DNA of 48,545 nucleotides from an uncultured Bacteroidia bacterium (GCA_902800965.1 CADCGK010000017.1:1-48545), one strand, 5' to 3'. Shown: positions 38,783 to 47,062, counted from the stretch's first letter. Made by a program: numbers and translations. Notes: generated by a model not told the origin, from the sequence alone.

Positions 38783-38850
38783 CCCATATTTTCAACTGAT
38801 TTATGAAACAAACTTTAAGATGAGGTAACGGTATAATTAAATTATTTCTT

Positions 38851-38879
38851 TTGATTTAATTAATTTAGTTTTATTTTTG
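38851..38879 (+). promoter_or_regulatory. Plus-strand promoter facing the structured RNA locus
   Basis: TTG (38851-38853) and TATTTTTG (38872-38879) are 18 bp apart. It would drive transcription across the small pseudogene and antisense to the structured RNA. Confidence 0.5.
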
Positions 38880-38899
38880 CAACGATAATATTTAATGAA

Positions 38900-39049
38900 A
38901 TGGATATCAATTTATCTTTAAAAACATCAGATATAGAAAACTGAATTCTTATCATCAGGAACCAACTAGTTATAGATGATATAGAAAAAAGAAAACTTCT
39001 ATGGGAAAAACAGCACACGTTTACAGCGAATCACCGCCGTTCGCTTCCT
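38900..39049 (+). pseudogene. Decayed ORF6N-like gene start with in-frame stop
   Basis: From the ATG at 38900 the frame reads MDINLSLKTSDIEN, a TGA, then ILIIRNQLVIDDIEKRKLLW and a stop at 39047-39049. The segment SDIEN-ILIIRNQLVIDD resembles the beginning of ORF6N domains (IESKIxxIRGxxVxxD). The later ORF6N part is absent, and the structured RNA locus starts about where similarity ends. A TGA recoding event cannot be excluded but is unlikely. Confidence 0.35.
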
Positions 39050-39112
39050 TAAACATCTCGGGCCATTTCGGCGGTCTGCCCGAGACTAGTGCTTAGACCA
39101 TAGAAGTTTCCT
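38985..39112 (-). ncRNA. Candidate structured RNA: three-way junction with 7-bp kissing loops
   Basis: Read on the minus strand. P1: 39098-39111 with 38991-39004 (14 bp, one G-U; on the plus strand this pair would be A-C, favouring the minus strand). P2: 39089-39093 with 39012-39016. P3: CTCGGGC 39084-39078 with 39063-39057, 14-nt loop. P4: 39054-39050 with 39023-39019 and 39045-39040 with 39030-39025, 9-nt loop. Loop 3 ACCGCCG (39075-39069) is fully complementary to loop 4 CGGCGGT (39039-39033). P1 runs into GTTTTCTTTTTTC, a terminator-like end. A near-consensus promoter lies at 39119-39149. No reading frame fits. I do not recognise the family. Confidence 0.7.
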
Positions 39113-39118
39113 TTTGCT

Positions 39119-39149
39119 GCAAAGATACAACAAATTCCTAATTCCGCAA
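39119..39149 (-). promoter_or_regulatory. Near-consensus promoter of the structured RNA
   Basis: Minus strand TTG (39149-39147), 20-bp spacer, TATCTTTG (39126-39119). The predicted start lies a few bases upstream of P1, so the transcript begins almost exactly at the closing stem. Confidence 0.65.
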
Positions 39150-39166
39150 CATTTCTATTGAAAATA

Positions 39167-39508
39167 TTATCCCCTTCTCGCCTCACGCAATGGGCGGTCC
39201 CAATACACCTCGCCACCGGCTTCGTGGGCAAGGGCATCAATGGCTTCACGGAATTCCTCCAACAAGGCCTGTTCGCGTTTCTTGGAACGACGCCCCTTGG
39301 CCTCGTAGAGCACCTTGCTGAAATAGGCATCGTAAGAGACGGCATAGTCGTCATCGGCATTGTGAGGAAAGAAAGTCACCGCCGCCTCATAATGGATCTG
39401 GCCGGCATCGGAGTCGGCAATGAGCATCACCAACGCGGCATGACGAGGCACGCCGTTGAATTCCATCTCAGCGGCGAAATACTGTTCGTAAACGTTGAGA
39501 GTCGCCAT
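39167..39508 (-). CDS. Small unknown protein downstream of DUF1232 gene
   Basis: Start chosen at 39508 (MATLNVYEQYFAAEMEFNG; 113 residues). An in-frame upstream start at 39538 would overlap the previous gene. The middle (HAALVMLIADSDAGQIHYEAAVTFFP) looks like a small alpha/beta domain. The C-terminal third is helical and charged (RRSKKREQALLEEFREAIDA), ending Arg-rich. It is not a family I recognise. It lies 14 bp after the DUF1232 gene on the same strand. Confidence 0.65.
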   Translation of the reverse strand: MATLNVYEQYFAAEMEFNGVPRHAALVMLIADSDAGQIHYEAAVTFFPHNADDDYAVSYDAYFSKVLYEAKGRRSKKREQALLEEFREAIDALAHEAGGEVYWDRPLREARRG

Positions 39509-39522
39509 AGACTTCGTAGTCT

Positions 39523-39861
39523 TTACCTGGAAAACCACTTGTCGAGCGTCGCCTCGGCCTCCTGATCCATCTCGGGAGTGATGTGCTGCTTGATCTTCCT
39601 GTAGGCAATGGCAATGACCGCCACCTCGTCGGCCCAGCCAAGGATGGGATGACGCTTTGCCGAAATCAGGTTGATGGGAAGAATCAGATACGCCAGCGAC
39701 CCGTAAATGATCGCCTTGGCTGATTTAGGTGTGCTGTCGCTCTTCAGCACGTAATACATCAGCAACGCCTTCTTGGTGGTGTAACGTCCCAGCCGCTTGG
39801 CGCTGTCTTTGATCTTCTCCCATAACCCAGGGAGGTTGTAATTTGTGGTGTTCGATTCCAT
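39523..39861 (-). CDS. YkvA/DUF1232 family membrane-associated protein
   Basis: A 112-residue protein with the DUF1232 core SAKAIIYGSLAYLILPINLI followed by HPILGWADEVAVIAIAYRKI (the Pro, Asp and Glu pattern is usual), about residues 47-92. Family members are small, possibly membrane-bound, of unknown function. The N-terminal 45 residues are basic and helical. It is followed by the small unknown at 39508 and lies downstream of the ThrE-like exporter. Confidence 0.82.
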   Translation of the reverse strand: MESNTTNYNLPGLWEKIKDSAKRLGRYTTKKALLMYYVLKSDSTPKSAKAIIYGSLAYLILPINLISAKRHPILGWADEVAVIAIAYRKIKQHITPEMDQEAEATLDKWFSR

Positions 39862-39891
39862 GGCATTCTACATTTTGAGCGCAAAGATACA

Positions 39892-41130
39892 CTATTTTCT
39901 TTTTGTGAACCTCTTCCCTATCCGGTTTCCGCTGTTGATCTCCATGATGGCCAAGATGCCGAAAGCGATGGCGACGGTGGCCTTGAGGGCGGCGAAACCG
40001 GTGTGTAGGGCCTCGGGGAGCTGGTTGGAGACGATGTTGTAGCTCGTCCAGAAGATGCCCGCACCGGGCACCAAGGGGAAGATGCCGCAGATGAGGAACA
40101 CCGTGATGGGACACTTCCTCCCGATCGACTGAAACAGCGCCGTCAAGGTAACCAATGCCGTGGCGCAAAAGACGACTTCGACAGGCGACATGGCGGTGTA
40201 ACGACTCAGCACGAGATAAAGGAGCCATCCCATCGTGCCACAGAAACCTGCGTCGAAATAATACCTGCGCGGCACACCAAAGAGGGCTGCAAACGACACG
40301 GTGCCCAAGAAAGCAGCCACGAGCTGGATGGCGAAACCGGCCGTCTGCGGATCGGCGGTGAGTCCTCCCAATACGGGCATCGACCCGAACACATTGCCGT
40401 CGAACATAAAGGCCAAGGCCACGCCCAAGGCGATACAAAAGAAGGTCAACAAGGCGTCCAAAAGTCGTGTGACGCCTGCGATATAGTCCTCGTTGGCCAT
40501 GTCGCGGATGCCGTTGGTGAAAGGCACACCGGGAATCAAAGGGATGATGGCGCCGATGATCATGTTGCTCAGGTGGTCGCCGAGACCGAGACGGTACATC
40601 CCGATGCAGAGCAAAGTGGCCAGCAGCCCACCCGTGGCGTTGCCCACGATGCGCGACAGCCTTCTAGAGCCCACAAATAACATGAACACCCACAACACTA
40701 ACCCTGCAATGAACGAGGCCACACAGTCCATGAAACCGCCTCCGAAGATGATGCAGAAGGCGGCACTGCCCACTGCGGAAGCCAGGATCTGCTCCCACGC
40801 TGGCTTGGCCTTCATGGCTCGGATGGCTTTCAGCTGCTGATCCAGCTGCTCCAGGGTGTAACGTCCCTGCTCCACCTCACGCGACAGCTGGTTGACGGCC
40901 ACCACCTTGTCGAGGCTTGCGCCCTTGATGGGGATGAACTTGGAACGGGCGTAGTCCTTGCCGGTTGCCATGATGCCGTTGCTGAGCACGAAGAAACTCT
41001 CGTCTTCCACACCGTAATGGCCAGCGATGCGCCGCATGGTCTCCTCCACACGGGAGATCTCAGCGCCGTTCTCCAACAAGATGGAGCCGGCTTCGTAGGC
41101 AAGGTCTAAGGTTTTAGGGGTATCGGTCAT
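39892..41130 (-). CDS. ThrE-type threonine/serine exporter, fused form
   Basis: A 412-residue protein. The N-terminal ThrE/DUF1212 domain shows LDLAYEAGSILLENGAEISR and VEETMRRIAGHYG (about 8-40), then a five-helix membrane block (about 120-260). A second, DUF3815-like five-helix half follows (about 275-405; GFCGTMGWLLYLVLSRYTAM, PLVPGAGIFWTSYNI). In many bacteria these halves are two genes. Here they are fused, as in actinobacterial ThrE. The predicted role is efflux of threonine, serine or related small molecules. It lies 8 bp after the tyrosine phosphatase gene. Confidence 0.88.
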   Translation of the reverse strand: MTDTPKTLDLAYEAGSILLENGAEISRVEETMRRIAGHYGVEDESFFVLSNGIMATGKDYARSKFIPIKGASLDKVVAVNQLSREVEQGRYTLEQLDQQLKAIRAMKAKPAWEQILASAVGSAAFCIIFGGGFMDCVASFIAGLVLWVFMLFVGSRRLSRIVGNATGGLLATLLCIGMYRLGLGDHLSNMIIGAIIPLIPGVPFTNGIRDMANEDYIAGVTRLLDALLTFFCIALGVALAFMFDGNVFGSMPVLGGLTADPQTAGFAIQLVAAFLGTVSFAALFGVPRRYYFDAGFCGTMGWLLYLVLSRYTAMSPVEVVFCATALVTLTALFQSIGRKCPITVFLICGIFPLVPGAGIFWTSYNIVSNQLPEALHTGFAALKATVAIAFGILAIMEINSGNRIGKRFTKRK

Positions 41131-41138
41131 GGCATTGT

Positions 41139-41606
41139 TTATTTTGACGTTCCTTTCATAATATGTTCCAACAAGCCTTCACAGCCTTCCAAGACATCGA
41201 TCCACGTGGCCTCGAAATTGCCCGTGTACCAAGGATCGGCCACCTGTCCGGGACGTCGGGTGTAATCCATCAAAAGGCTGATCTTCTGGTCGGGATCGCC
41301 ACCTAAGAGACGATGCAGGTTGCGGACGTTGTTGCAGTCCATCACGATGACATGGTCATAATGGCGGTAATCGTCCATGGTCATCTGCCGAGCTGTCTTT
41401 CCTTGGCATCCGATGCCGTGTTCCGCCAGCTTACGTCGCGCCGGAGGATACACAGGGTTGCCCAACTCTTCGGTAGAAGTCGCCGCTGAAGCAATCTCGA
41501 ATTGGTCTTGGAGTCCCTTCTCCTCCACCAGATGCTTCATCACGAACTCCGCCATCGGACTGCGACAGATGTTGCCGTGACAAACGAAAAGGATCTTGTT
41601 TTTCAT
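41139..41606 (-). CDS. Low-molecular-weight protein tyrosine phosphatase
   Basis: A 155-residue enzyme with the P-loop CHGNICRS (CX5R, residues 9-16) and the acid motif DPWYTGNF (about 120), the full catalytic set of LMW-PTPs. It removes phosphate from tyrosine residues in regulatory proteins. It is the first gene of a pair with the ThrE-like exporter (8-bp gap). A TATCTTTG -7 box lies 17 bp upstream (41631-41624). Confidence 0.92.
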   Translation of the reverse strand: MKNKILFVCHGNICRSPMAEFVMKHLVEEKGLQDQFEIASAATSTEELGNPVYPPARRKLAEHGIGCQGKTARQMTMDDYRHYDHVIVMDCNNVRNLHRLLGGDPDQKISLLMDYTRRPGQVADPWYTGNFEATWIDVLEGCEGLLEHIMKGTSK

Positions 41607-41623
41607 ATTGGGTTATTTGCTGG

Positions 41624-41631
41624 CAAAGATA
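41624..41631 (-). promoter_or_regulatory. -7 box of the phosphatase gene
   Basis: TATCTTTG on the minus strand, 17 bp before the start codon. No -33 TTG at the usual distance was found. Confidence 0.45.
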
Positions 41632-41692
41632 GGGAAAAAAGCAGAGATTGCGTTTTCTTTTCTAGACTTGATAAAACTTAATAAATTAATAC

Positions 41693-41723
41693 TTGACAAA
41701 TTTATATTATCGTTGTATATTTG
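41693..41723 (+). promoter_or_regulatory. Promoter of toxin-antitoxin pair 2
   Basis: TTG (41693-41695, within CTTGAC) and TATATTTG (41716-41723) are separated by 20 bp, a near-consensus Bacteroidetes promoter. The leader to the ATG at 41787 is about 55 nt. Confidence 0.65.
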
Positions 41724-41786
41724 CAAACAAAACTAGTTTTTTTGAAAAACTATTAACGACAATTTATTTAATATAGAATCAGAATT

Positions 41787-42032
41787 ATGACGAAAAAACC
41801 AGAATTATCAGAAGATTTGATTAACTTTGCGGATATAAAAACAATGGAGATCACCATGAACACCGAGTCCAATCTCAAACCTTACACCATTGAAGAACTT
41901 CGTGAACGGATAGCCATCAGCGAAAGGCAATTTGCTGCTGGTCAATGGCAGGATTTTGATGAAGCAATGGACGAGATTGAAGCCGAACTCGCCGCTGAAG
42001 AGCAGCAATCTGAAATGGCGGAGTCTTTATGA
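41787..42032 (+). CDS. Antitoxin of pair 2
   Basis: An 81-residue acidic protein whose second half, YTIEELRERIAISERQFAAG, then QWQDFDEAMDEIEAELAAEE, is a helical toxin-binding type tail. No DNA-binding motif is obvious in the short N-terminus. Its stop overlaps the toxin start in ATGA (42029-42032), which supports translational coupling. Internal Mets at 41847 and 41856 are possible alternative starts. Confidence 0.78.
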   Translation: MTKKPELSEDLINFADIKTMEITMNTESNLKPYTIEELRERIAISERQFAAGQWQDFDEAMDEIEAELAAEEQQSEMAESL

Positions 42033-42349
42033 GGGTGATCATTACTGATTTCGCGAAGCAGGAGATTCGCAAAACAGCCAGCCATATCCAACATAGTTTT
42101 GGGAAAGCCTCTAAAGACAATTTCTTGAACAACATTAGACTAACAAGGAATCTCATTGGATCCCATCCCTTTCTCGGACCGGAAGAAGAGTCTTTAGCTG
42201 ATTTACCAGGAAGCTATCGTAGCATTGTTGTGAATAGTTTAAATAAAATGATTTATCGAATTCAGGACGACCATGTTTTAGTCGAGGATTTCTGGGATGT
42301 TCGCCGAGAACCTTCCGATTTAAAAGGTCAGATCATCAGGAAACGATAA
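42029..42349 (+). CDS. RelE/ParE family toxin (pair 2)
   Basis: A 106-residue ParE/RelE-fold toxin: VIITDFAKQEIRKTASHIQ (N-terminal strand and helix), LPGSYRSIVVNSLNKMIYRI (core strands) and VLVEDFWDVRREP (final strand with Trp and Arg). It differs clearly from the toxin at 25050-25364. It ends before a bidirectional hairpin at 42365-42391. Confidence 0.88.
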   Translation: MRVIITDFAKQEIRKTASHIQHSFGKASKDNFLNNIRLTRNLIGSHPFLGPEEESLADLPGSYRSIVVNSLNKMIYRIQDDHVLVEDFWDVRREPSDLKGQIIRKR

Positions 42350-42364
42350 CCTTTAACAAAACAA

Positions 42365-42391
42365 AGAGACAGCCCCAAGGGGACTGTCTCT
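42365..42391. terminator. Bidirectional terminator between toxin 2 and etfA
   Basis: AGAGACAG-CCCC and GGGG-a-CTGTCTCT pair with one bulged A. On the minus strand the hairpin runs into TTTGTTTTGTT, so it best serves etfA, but it lies between two converging genes. Confidence 0.7.
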
Positions 42392-42414
42392 GATAAAAGA
42401 AGATTTGATTAGGA

Positions 42415-43437
42415 TTACTTCTCCACTTCCTTCTTCAGGCGCTCCGTCAACATCGGGACGATCTTGTGCAGATCACCCACAATGCCGAGGTCGGCGACGC
42501 TGAAGATGGGGGCGAACTTATCCTTGTTGATGGCGATGATGAAGTCGGACTCTTCCATACCGGCAAGGTGCTGGATGGCGCCGCTGATACCACAGGCCAT
42601 GTAGAGGTTCGGGCGGACGGTCTTACCGGTCTGTCCCACCTGACGGTCGTGAGGCATCACACCATTGTCAACCATAGCACGTGATGATGACACCACGCCG
42701 CCGATGACGTCGGCCAAGGCCTGCAGCTTGTCGAAGCCTTCCTTGTTTTGGACGCCACGGCCGCCAGACACCAGGATCTTGGCATCGGCGATATCGACCA
42801 CGGTCTTGTCTTCCTTGATGGTCTCCACCAGCTTCACCTTGAATTTCGTAGTGTCGAACTGAGGAGTGAACATGGTGACCACGCCTTGACGGCCTTCCTC
42901 ACGTTGACGCTTCTGCATCACGCCAGGACGCACGGTGGACATCTGTGGACGGGTGTTCGGGCAGATAATGGTAGCCATCAGGTTGCCACCGAAAGCGGGA
43001 CGGGTCATGCGGAACTGCAGCTCGCCGTTGCTCTTCTCGTCGGCAACGACTTCCAACTTGGTGCAGTCGGCGGTCAGACCGGTCTTCAGACGGGCAGCGA
43101 TACGCGGAGCCATGTCGCGGCCGATGGTGGTGGCACCGTACAGCACGATGTTGGGATGACGTTCTTTGATGATCTGGTCAACGACCTGTGAGTACTGCTC
43201 GCTCAGATAGTCCTTCAGCTCGGGGACGTCGGCGACGATGACCTCGTCGGCACCGAATTCGATGAGCTTCTGGGCTTGGTCTTTCACGTTGTAACCCAGC
43301 AACATGGCCACGACCTTCTCGCCGAGCGCATCGGCCAGGTCACGGGCCTTACCTAAAAGTTCGAAAGCAACGGATTGGATGTTACCTTCACGTTGTTCTG
43401 CGAAAACGAATACGTTTTTATAATCTTTCAATTCCAT
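42415..43437 (-). CDS. etfA: Electron transfer flavoprotein subunit alpha
   Basis: A 340-residue EtfA. The N-terminal alpha/beta domain (MELKDYKNVFVFAEQREGNI, about 1-200) is followed by the FAD-binding C-terminal domain: SGGRGVQNKEGF (about 223), SSSRAMVDNG, QVGQTGKTVRPNLYMACGIS and DLHKIVPMLTERL. With EtfB it passes electrons between butyryl-CoA dehydrogenase and NADH/ferredoxin. It is the last gene of the fermentation operon, 11 bp after etfB. Confidence 0.95.
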   Translation of the reverse strand: MELKDYKNVFVFAEQREGNIQSVAFELLGKARDLADALGEKVVAMLLGYNVKDQAQKLIEFGADEVIVADVPELKDYLSEQYSQVVDQIIKERHPNIVLYGATTIGRDMAPRIAARLKTGLTADCTKLEVVADEKSNGELQFRMTRPAFGGNLMATIICPNTRPQMSTVRPGVMQKRQREEGRQGVVTMFTPQFDTTKFKVKLVETIKEDKTVVDIADAKILVSGGRGVQNKEGFDKLQALADVIGGVVSSSRAMVDNGVMPHDRQVGQTGKTVRPNLYMACGISGAIQHLAGMEESDFIIAINKDKFAPIFSVADLGIVGDLHKIVPMLTERLKKEVEK

Positions 43438-43448
43438 GGCTGTAACTT

Positions 43449-44231
43449 TTAGATGATGTGTTTTTCTTTCAGTTTGTTGACGATCAGCTCAACGGCTTCT
43501 TCTTCGCTCACCTCGTGGACCTCGCCCGGGGCCTTCATGGCCTTCGGGAAGCTCTGGAACACCTTGGTGGGAGAACCGCTCAGACCGAGTTTCGTCTCGT
43601 CGTAGTCGATCTTGTCGGCACCCCAGACCTCAACCTCGCGGTTGTAAGCCTCGACGATGCCGCTGACGGTCATGTAACGTGGCTCAAATGCTGAAGCCAG
43701 CACAGTAAGCAGGCACTTGCCTTCCACTTCGAGAACCTGGACGCTGTCCTCATTCTCTTTGTGAACTTGCAGGTTGCCGTTGGGCATCAGCTTAGCGTCG
43801 CAAACGTAGGTGATCTGAGGCAGACCGAGGTGTTCGGCCATCTCAGGACCCACCTGAGCGGTGTCACCATCGATAGCCTGACGGCCGGCGATGATGATGT
43901 CGTAATCCAACGTACGGCAGAGACCTGCGATGGCGTATGAAGTAGCCAAGGTGTCGGAGCCGGCGAACTTACGGTCAGAGAGAAGGATGGCACGGTCGGC
44001 GCCCATGGCGAAGGCTTCGCGCATGATGACGTCGGCTTGCGGAGGACCCATGGAGACCACGGTGACGTTGGCACCGAATTGGTCCTTCAGACGGAGGGCC
44101 AGCTCGAGACCGCCCTTGTCGTCAGGGTTCATGATGCTCGGAACACCGTCGCGAATCAAGGTGCCCTTTACCGGATCAATCTTGATTTCAGTGGTATCCG
44201 GAACTTGTTTGATACAAACGATAATATTCAT
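43449..44231 (-). CDS. etfB: Electron transfer flavoprotein subunit beta
   Basis: A 260-residue EtfB: MNIIVCIKQVPDTTEIKIDP (start), NPDDKGGLELALRLKDQFGA, the signature region IIAGRQAIDGDTAQVGPEMAEHLG (about 113-136) and LLTVLASAFEPRYMTVSGIV. It pairs with EtfA. In anaerobes the Bcd-EtfAB complex couples crotonyl-CoA reduction to ferredoxin reduction by bifurcation; the sequence alone does not prove that here. Confidence 0.95.
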   Translation of the reverse strand: MNIIVCIKQVPDTTEIKIDPVKGTLIRDGVPSIMNPDDKGGLELALRLKDQFGANVTVVSMGPPQADVIMREAFAMGADRAILLSDRKFAGSDTLATSYAIAGLCRTLDYDIIIAGRQAIDGDTAQVGPEMAEHLGLPQITYVCDAKLMPNGNLQVHKENEDSVQVLEVEGKCLLTVLASAFEPRYMTVSGIVEAYNREVEVWGADKIDYDETKLGLSGSPTKVFQSFPKAMKAPGEVHEVSEEEAVELIVNKLKEKHII

Positions 44232-44246
44232 ACTGCTTCCCTCCTA

Positions 44247-45389
44247 TTATTTCTTGAACAACTGACCAGCGATAACCATACGCTGCACTTCTGAGGTACC
44301 TTCGTAGATCTCTGTGATCTTGGCATCACGCATCATGCGTTCCACAGGATATTCACGAGTATAGCCGTAGCCACCATGGAACTGGACAGCCTTAGTCGTC
44401 ACTTCCATAGCAATTTCGGCTGCAAACAACTTAGCCATAGCGGCATCAGGTGAATAAGGCAGACCCATGTCTTTCTTCCAAGCGGCGCTTCTGACGAGCA
44501 GACGGGCAGCTTCGACTTTGGTCTTGAGGTCGGCCATCTGGAACTGGGTGTTCTGGAACTGAGCGATGGCCTTGCCAAACTGCTTGCGTTCCTTGGTGTA
44601 TTTAACGGTCTCATCCATAGCACCTTGAGCGATACCCAGGGCTTGGGAGGCGATACCGATACGACCACCGTCCAAGGTCTTCATGGCAATGGTGAAACCC
44701 TTGCCAAGAGGTCCGAGGAGGTTTTCCTTCGGCACTTCGCAGTTTTCGAAGATCAGCTCGCAGGTAGCGCTGCCGCGGATACCCATCTTGAGCTCCTTCT
44801 TGCCGATGCTGAAGCCTTTCATGCCCTTCTCCACGATGAAGGCGGAGATGCCCTTGGTGCCTTTCGACTTGTCGGTCATGGCCATGACGATGAACACGTT
44901 GGCGTAGGAGGCGTTGGTGATGAAGATCTTGGTTCCGTTGAGGATCCACTTGTCGCCAGCATCGACGGCTGTGGTCTGCTGCATGGCGGCGTCGGTGCCG
45001 GCATTGGGCTCGGTCAGACCGAAAGCGCCAATCCATTCACCAGAGGCCAGCTTGGGCAGGTATTTCATTTTCTGTTCCTCGGTGCCGTTCTCCAGGATGG
45101 GAGCCATGCACAACGAGGTGTGAGCCGAGACGATGACGCCGGTGGTGGCGCACACTCTCGAGAGCTCTTCGACCGCCATGATGTACATCTGGACGGTACC
45201 GCCCTGTCCACCGTACTGCTTCGGAATCGGGATGCCCATGATGCCGAGCTTGCCCATCTTCTGGACAGTCTCCATCGGGAAGCGCTCCTGTTCATCGACT
45301 TCGGCGGCCAAAGGCTTTACTTCGTTCTCCGCAAACGATCTGATCATCTGCAGGAACAACTGTTCTGTCTTTGAATAACTAAAGTCCAT
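44247..45389 (-). CDS. bcd: Butyryl-CoA (acyl-CoA) dehydrogenase
   Basis: A 380-residue acyl-CoA dehydrogenase of short-chain type. It carries ACATTGVIVSAHTSLCMAPI-like FAD/substrate residues, the signature GAFGLTEPNAGTDA (about 133), the LNGTKIFITNA region, and the C-terminal QFHGGYGYTREYPVERMMRD motif with IYEGTSEVQRMVIA. The catalytic Glu is in IYEGT. It reduces crotonyl-CoA to butyryl-CoA with EtfAB. The gap to etfB is 15 bp and the gap to the dehydrogenase gene before it is 5 bp. Confidence 0.95.
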   Translation of the reverse strand: MDFSYSKTEQLFLQMIRSFAENEVKPLAAEVDEQERFPMETVQKMGKLGIMGIPIPKQYGGQGGTVQMYIMAVEELSRVCATTGVIVSAHTSLCMAPILENGTEEQKMKYLPKLASGEWIGAFGLTEPNAGTDAAMQQTTAVDAGDKWILNGTKIFITNASYANVFIVMAMTDKSKGTKGISAFIVEKGMKGFSIGKKELKMGIRGSATCELIFENCEVPKENLLGPLGKGFTIAMKTLDGGRIGIASQALGIAQGAMDETVKYTKERKQFGKAIAQFQNTQFQMADLKTKVEAARLLVRSAAWKKDMGLPYSPDAAMAKLFAAEIAMEVTTKAVQFHGGYGYTREYPVERMMRDAKITEIYEGTSEVQRMVIAGQLFKK

Positions 45390-45394
45390 ATATT

Positions 45395-46231
45395 TTAATA
45401 TTTATAGAATCCTTCTCCAGTTTTACGACCAAGCAAGCCGGCGCGGACCATCTTGCGGAGCAAAGGATGCGGGCGGTACTTGGGATCGCCAAACTCTTTG
45501 TAAAGCACTTCCATGATGGCGAGGTTGACGTCGTTGCCAATGAGGTCGGCCAAAGCCAGAGGACCCATCGGGTGGTTGGCGCCCAGCATCATGCACTTGT
45601 CGATGTCTTCAGCGCTGGCGATACCGTCGGCGAGGATGCCGACTGCCTCGTTGATCATCGGGATGAGGATACGGTTGACGACGAAGCCGGGGGCTTCCTT
45701 CACTTCCACGGGCTGCTTGCCGATGGAGGTGGCGAGGTCAACGATGCATTTGGTCACCTCGTCGCTGGTGAGCTGTCCCTTGATGACTTCCACCAAGGCC
45801 ATACGGTCGGCCGGGTTGAAGAAGTGCATGCCGATGAATTGGGCAGGACGGCTGGTGCAGGCAGCGATCTCGGTGATGGATAATGATGATGAGTTGGTAG
45901 CGAAGACGGTCTCGGGCTTGCAGATCTTGTCAAGCTCCATGAAGACGTCTTTCTTCAGCTGCATCTCTTCGACGGCGGCCTCGATGACGAGGTCGGCATC
46001 GGCGAAGGTAGCATAGTCGGTGGTGGTGGTGATGTTGGCGAGCAGGGCATCAACGGCCTCTTGGGTCATCTTGCCTTTCTCCACCAGCTTACCGTAACCT
46101 TTTGCGATGGAAGCCATAGCCTTGTCGAGGCTGGCTTGGGTGCGGCTCTTCATGACGACGGGCATCTTGGCAGCGAATGCCTTCACGATACCTTTAGCCA
46201 TGGTGCCGGTTCCGATAACACAGATTTTCAT
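45395..46231 (-). CDS. hbd: 3-hydroxybutyryl-CoA dehydrogenase
   Basis: A 278-residue HAD-family enzyme. The NAD(P) motif is [18 protein letters not shown] (1-18). The catalytic His lies in [18 protein letters not shown] (about 137) with downstream Glu and Asn. [20 protein letters not shown] and [15 protein letters not shown] complete the family pattern. It interconverts acetoacetyl-CoA and 3-hydroxybutyryl-CoA. It links the crotonase and bcd steps and is followed by bcd after 5 bp. Confidence 0.94.
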   Translation of the reverse strand: MKICVIGTGTMAKGIVKAFAAKMPVVMKSRTQASLDKAMASIAKGYGKLVEKGKMTQEAVDALLANITTTTDYATFADADLVIEAAVEEMQLKKDVFMELDKICKPETVFATNSSSLSITEIAACTSRPAQFIGMHFFNPADRMALVEVIKGQLTSDEVTKCIVDLATSIGKQPVEVKEAPGFVVNRILIPMINEAVGILADGIASAEDIDKCMMLGANHPMGPLALADLIGNDVNLAIMEVLYKEFGDPKYRPHPLLRKMVRAGLLGRKTGEGFYKY

Positions 46232-46270
46232 GTTGTTGATTGTTTATTGTTTAATTGTTTAATTGTTGAT
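46232..46270. repeat. Heptanucleotide tandem repeat (TTGTTTA type)
   Basis: Near-heptads TTGTTGA, TTGTTTA, TTGTTTAA, TTGTTTAA and TTGTTGA fill the gap between the crotonase and dehydrogenase genes. The pattern is the same class as in the hyp cluster but with a different unit. Confidence 0.65.
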
Positions 46271-47050
46271 TCATTTCCCCACAAAATTGGGTTTCCGTTT
46301 CTCTAAGAATGCCGCCATGCCCTCTTTCTGGTCCTCGGTAGCGAAACAATGACCGAAGTCCTTGTTTTCCAGCTCGATGGCACCGTCAGCGTAGAGGTCG
46401 TAGCTTTCGTTGATGCATTCCTTGGCATATTGGAGGGCCAGCGGAGCCTTCTCCTTGATGGTCTGGGCCATCTCCATGGCCTTGTCCATCAACTCTTCGG
46501 GCTCATAGACGGCGTTCACCAAGCCGATGCGCAAGGCTTCGTCGGCCTTGATCACCTTGCCCGTGAAGATCATCTCCTTGGCATAGCCTTGTCCAACGAG
46601 CTTCGCCAGACGGTAGGTTCCCGAGAAGCCAGGCGTGATGCCCAGTCCCACCTCGGGTTGACCGAACTTGGCTTTGTTGGAGGCGATGCGGATGTCGCAA
46701 GCCATAGCCAGCTCGCAACCGCCGCCCAGGCAGAAGCCGTTCACCGCGGCGATCACAGGAATCTCCAGGGTCTCGATGCGGCGGAATGCCAAGGCGCCGA
46801 GCTTGCTGAACTCATAGCCCTGCTGTTCGTTGAGGTTGGCCATCTCGGCGATGTCGGCACCGGCCACGAAGGCCTTCTCGCCATCACCGGTGATGATCAA
46901 CACACGGACGTCGTTGATGTCAAGGTTGGCAACGAAATCGTCGATTTCCTTCAAGATCGTGGAATTGAGAGCATTCAAAGATTTGGGAGCCGACACCTTC
47001 ATGATGCAGATTCCGTCTTTGCTCTCGATCTTTAAAAAGCTATATTCCAT
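46271..47050 (-). CDS. crt: Enoyl-CoA hydratase (crotonase)
   Basis: A 259-residue crotonase-fold enzyme: VRVLIITGDGEKAFVAGADI (oxyanion-hole part 1), GFCLGGGCELAMACDIRIAS (Gly oxyanion hole and first catalytic Glu, about 105-124) and FGQPEVGLGITPGFSGTYRL (second Glu). It hydrates crotonyl-CoA to 3-hydroxybutyryl-CoA. It is 12 bp after the CoA-transferase subunit. Confidence 0.94.
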   Translation of the reverse strand: MEYSFLKIESKDGICIMKVSAPKSLNALNSTILKEIDDFVANLDINDVRVLIITGDGEKAFVAGADIAEMANLNEQQGYEFSKLGALAFRRIETLEIPVIAAVNGFCLGGGCELAMACDIRIASNKAKFGQPEVGLGITPGFSGTYRLAKLVGQGYAKEMIFTGKVIKADEALRIGLVNAVYEPEELMDKAMEMAQTIKEKAPLALQYAKECINESYDLYADGAIELENKDFGHCFATEDQKEGMAAFLEKRKPNFVGK

Positions 47051-47062
47051 AATCGTAGGTTT

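Noticed and set aside
38900..39049. Selenocysteine or other TGA recoding in the small plus-strand frame
   Set aside because: The downstream part is short and loses similarity to ORF6N quickly, so a decayed gene start is simpler.
38991..39111. Reading the structured RNA locus as a MITE with 14-bp terminal inverted repeats
   Set aside because: Kept only as an alternative. The flanking A/T runs give no clear target duplication, and the internal helices with complementary loops plus an aligned promoter fit an RNA gene better.
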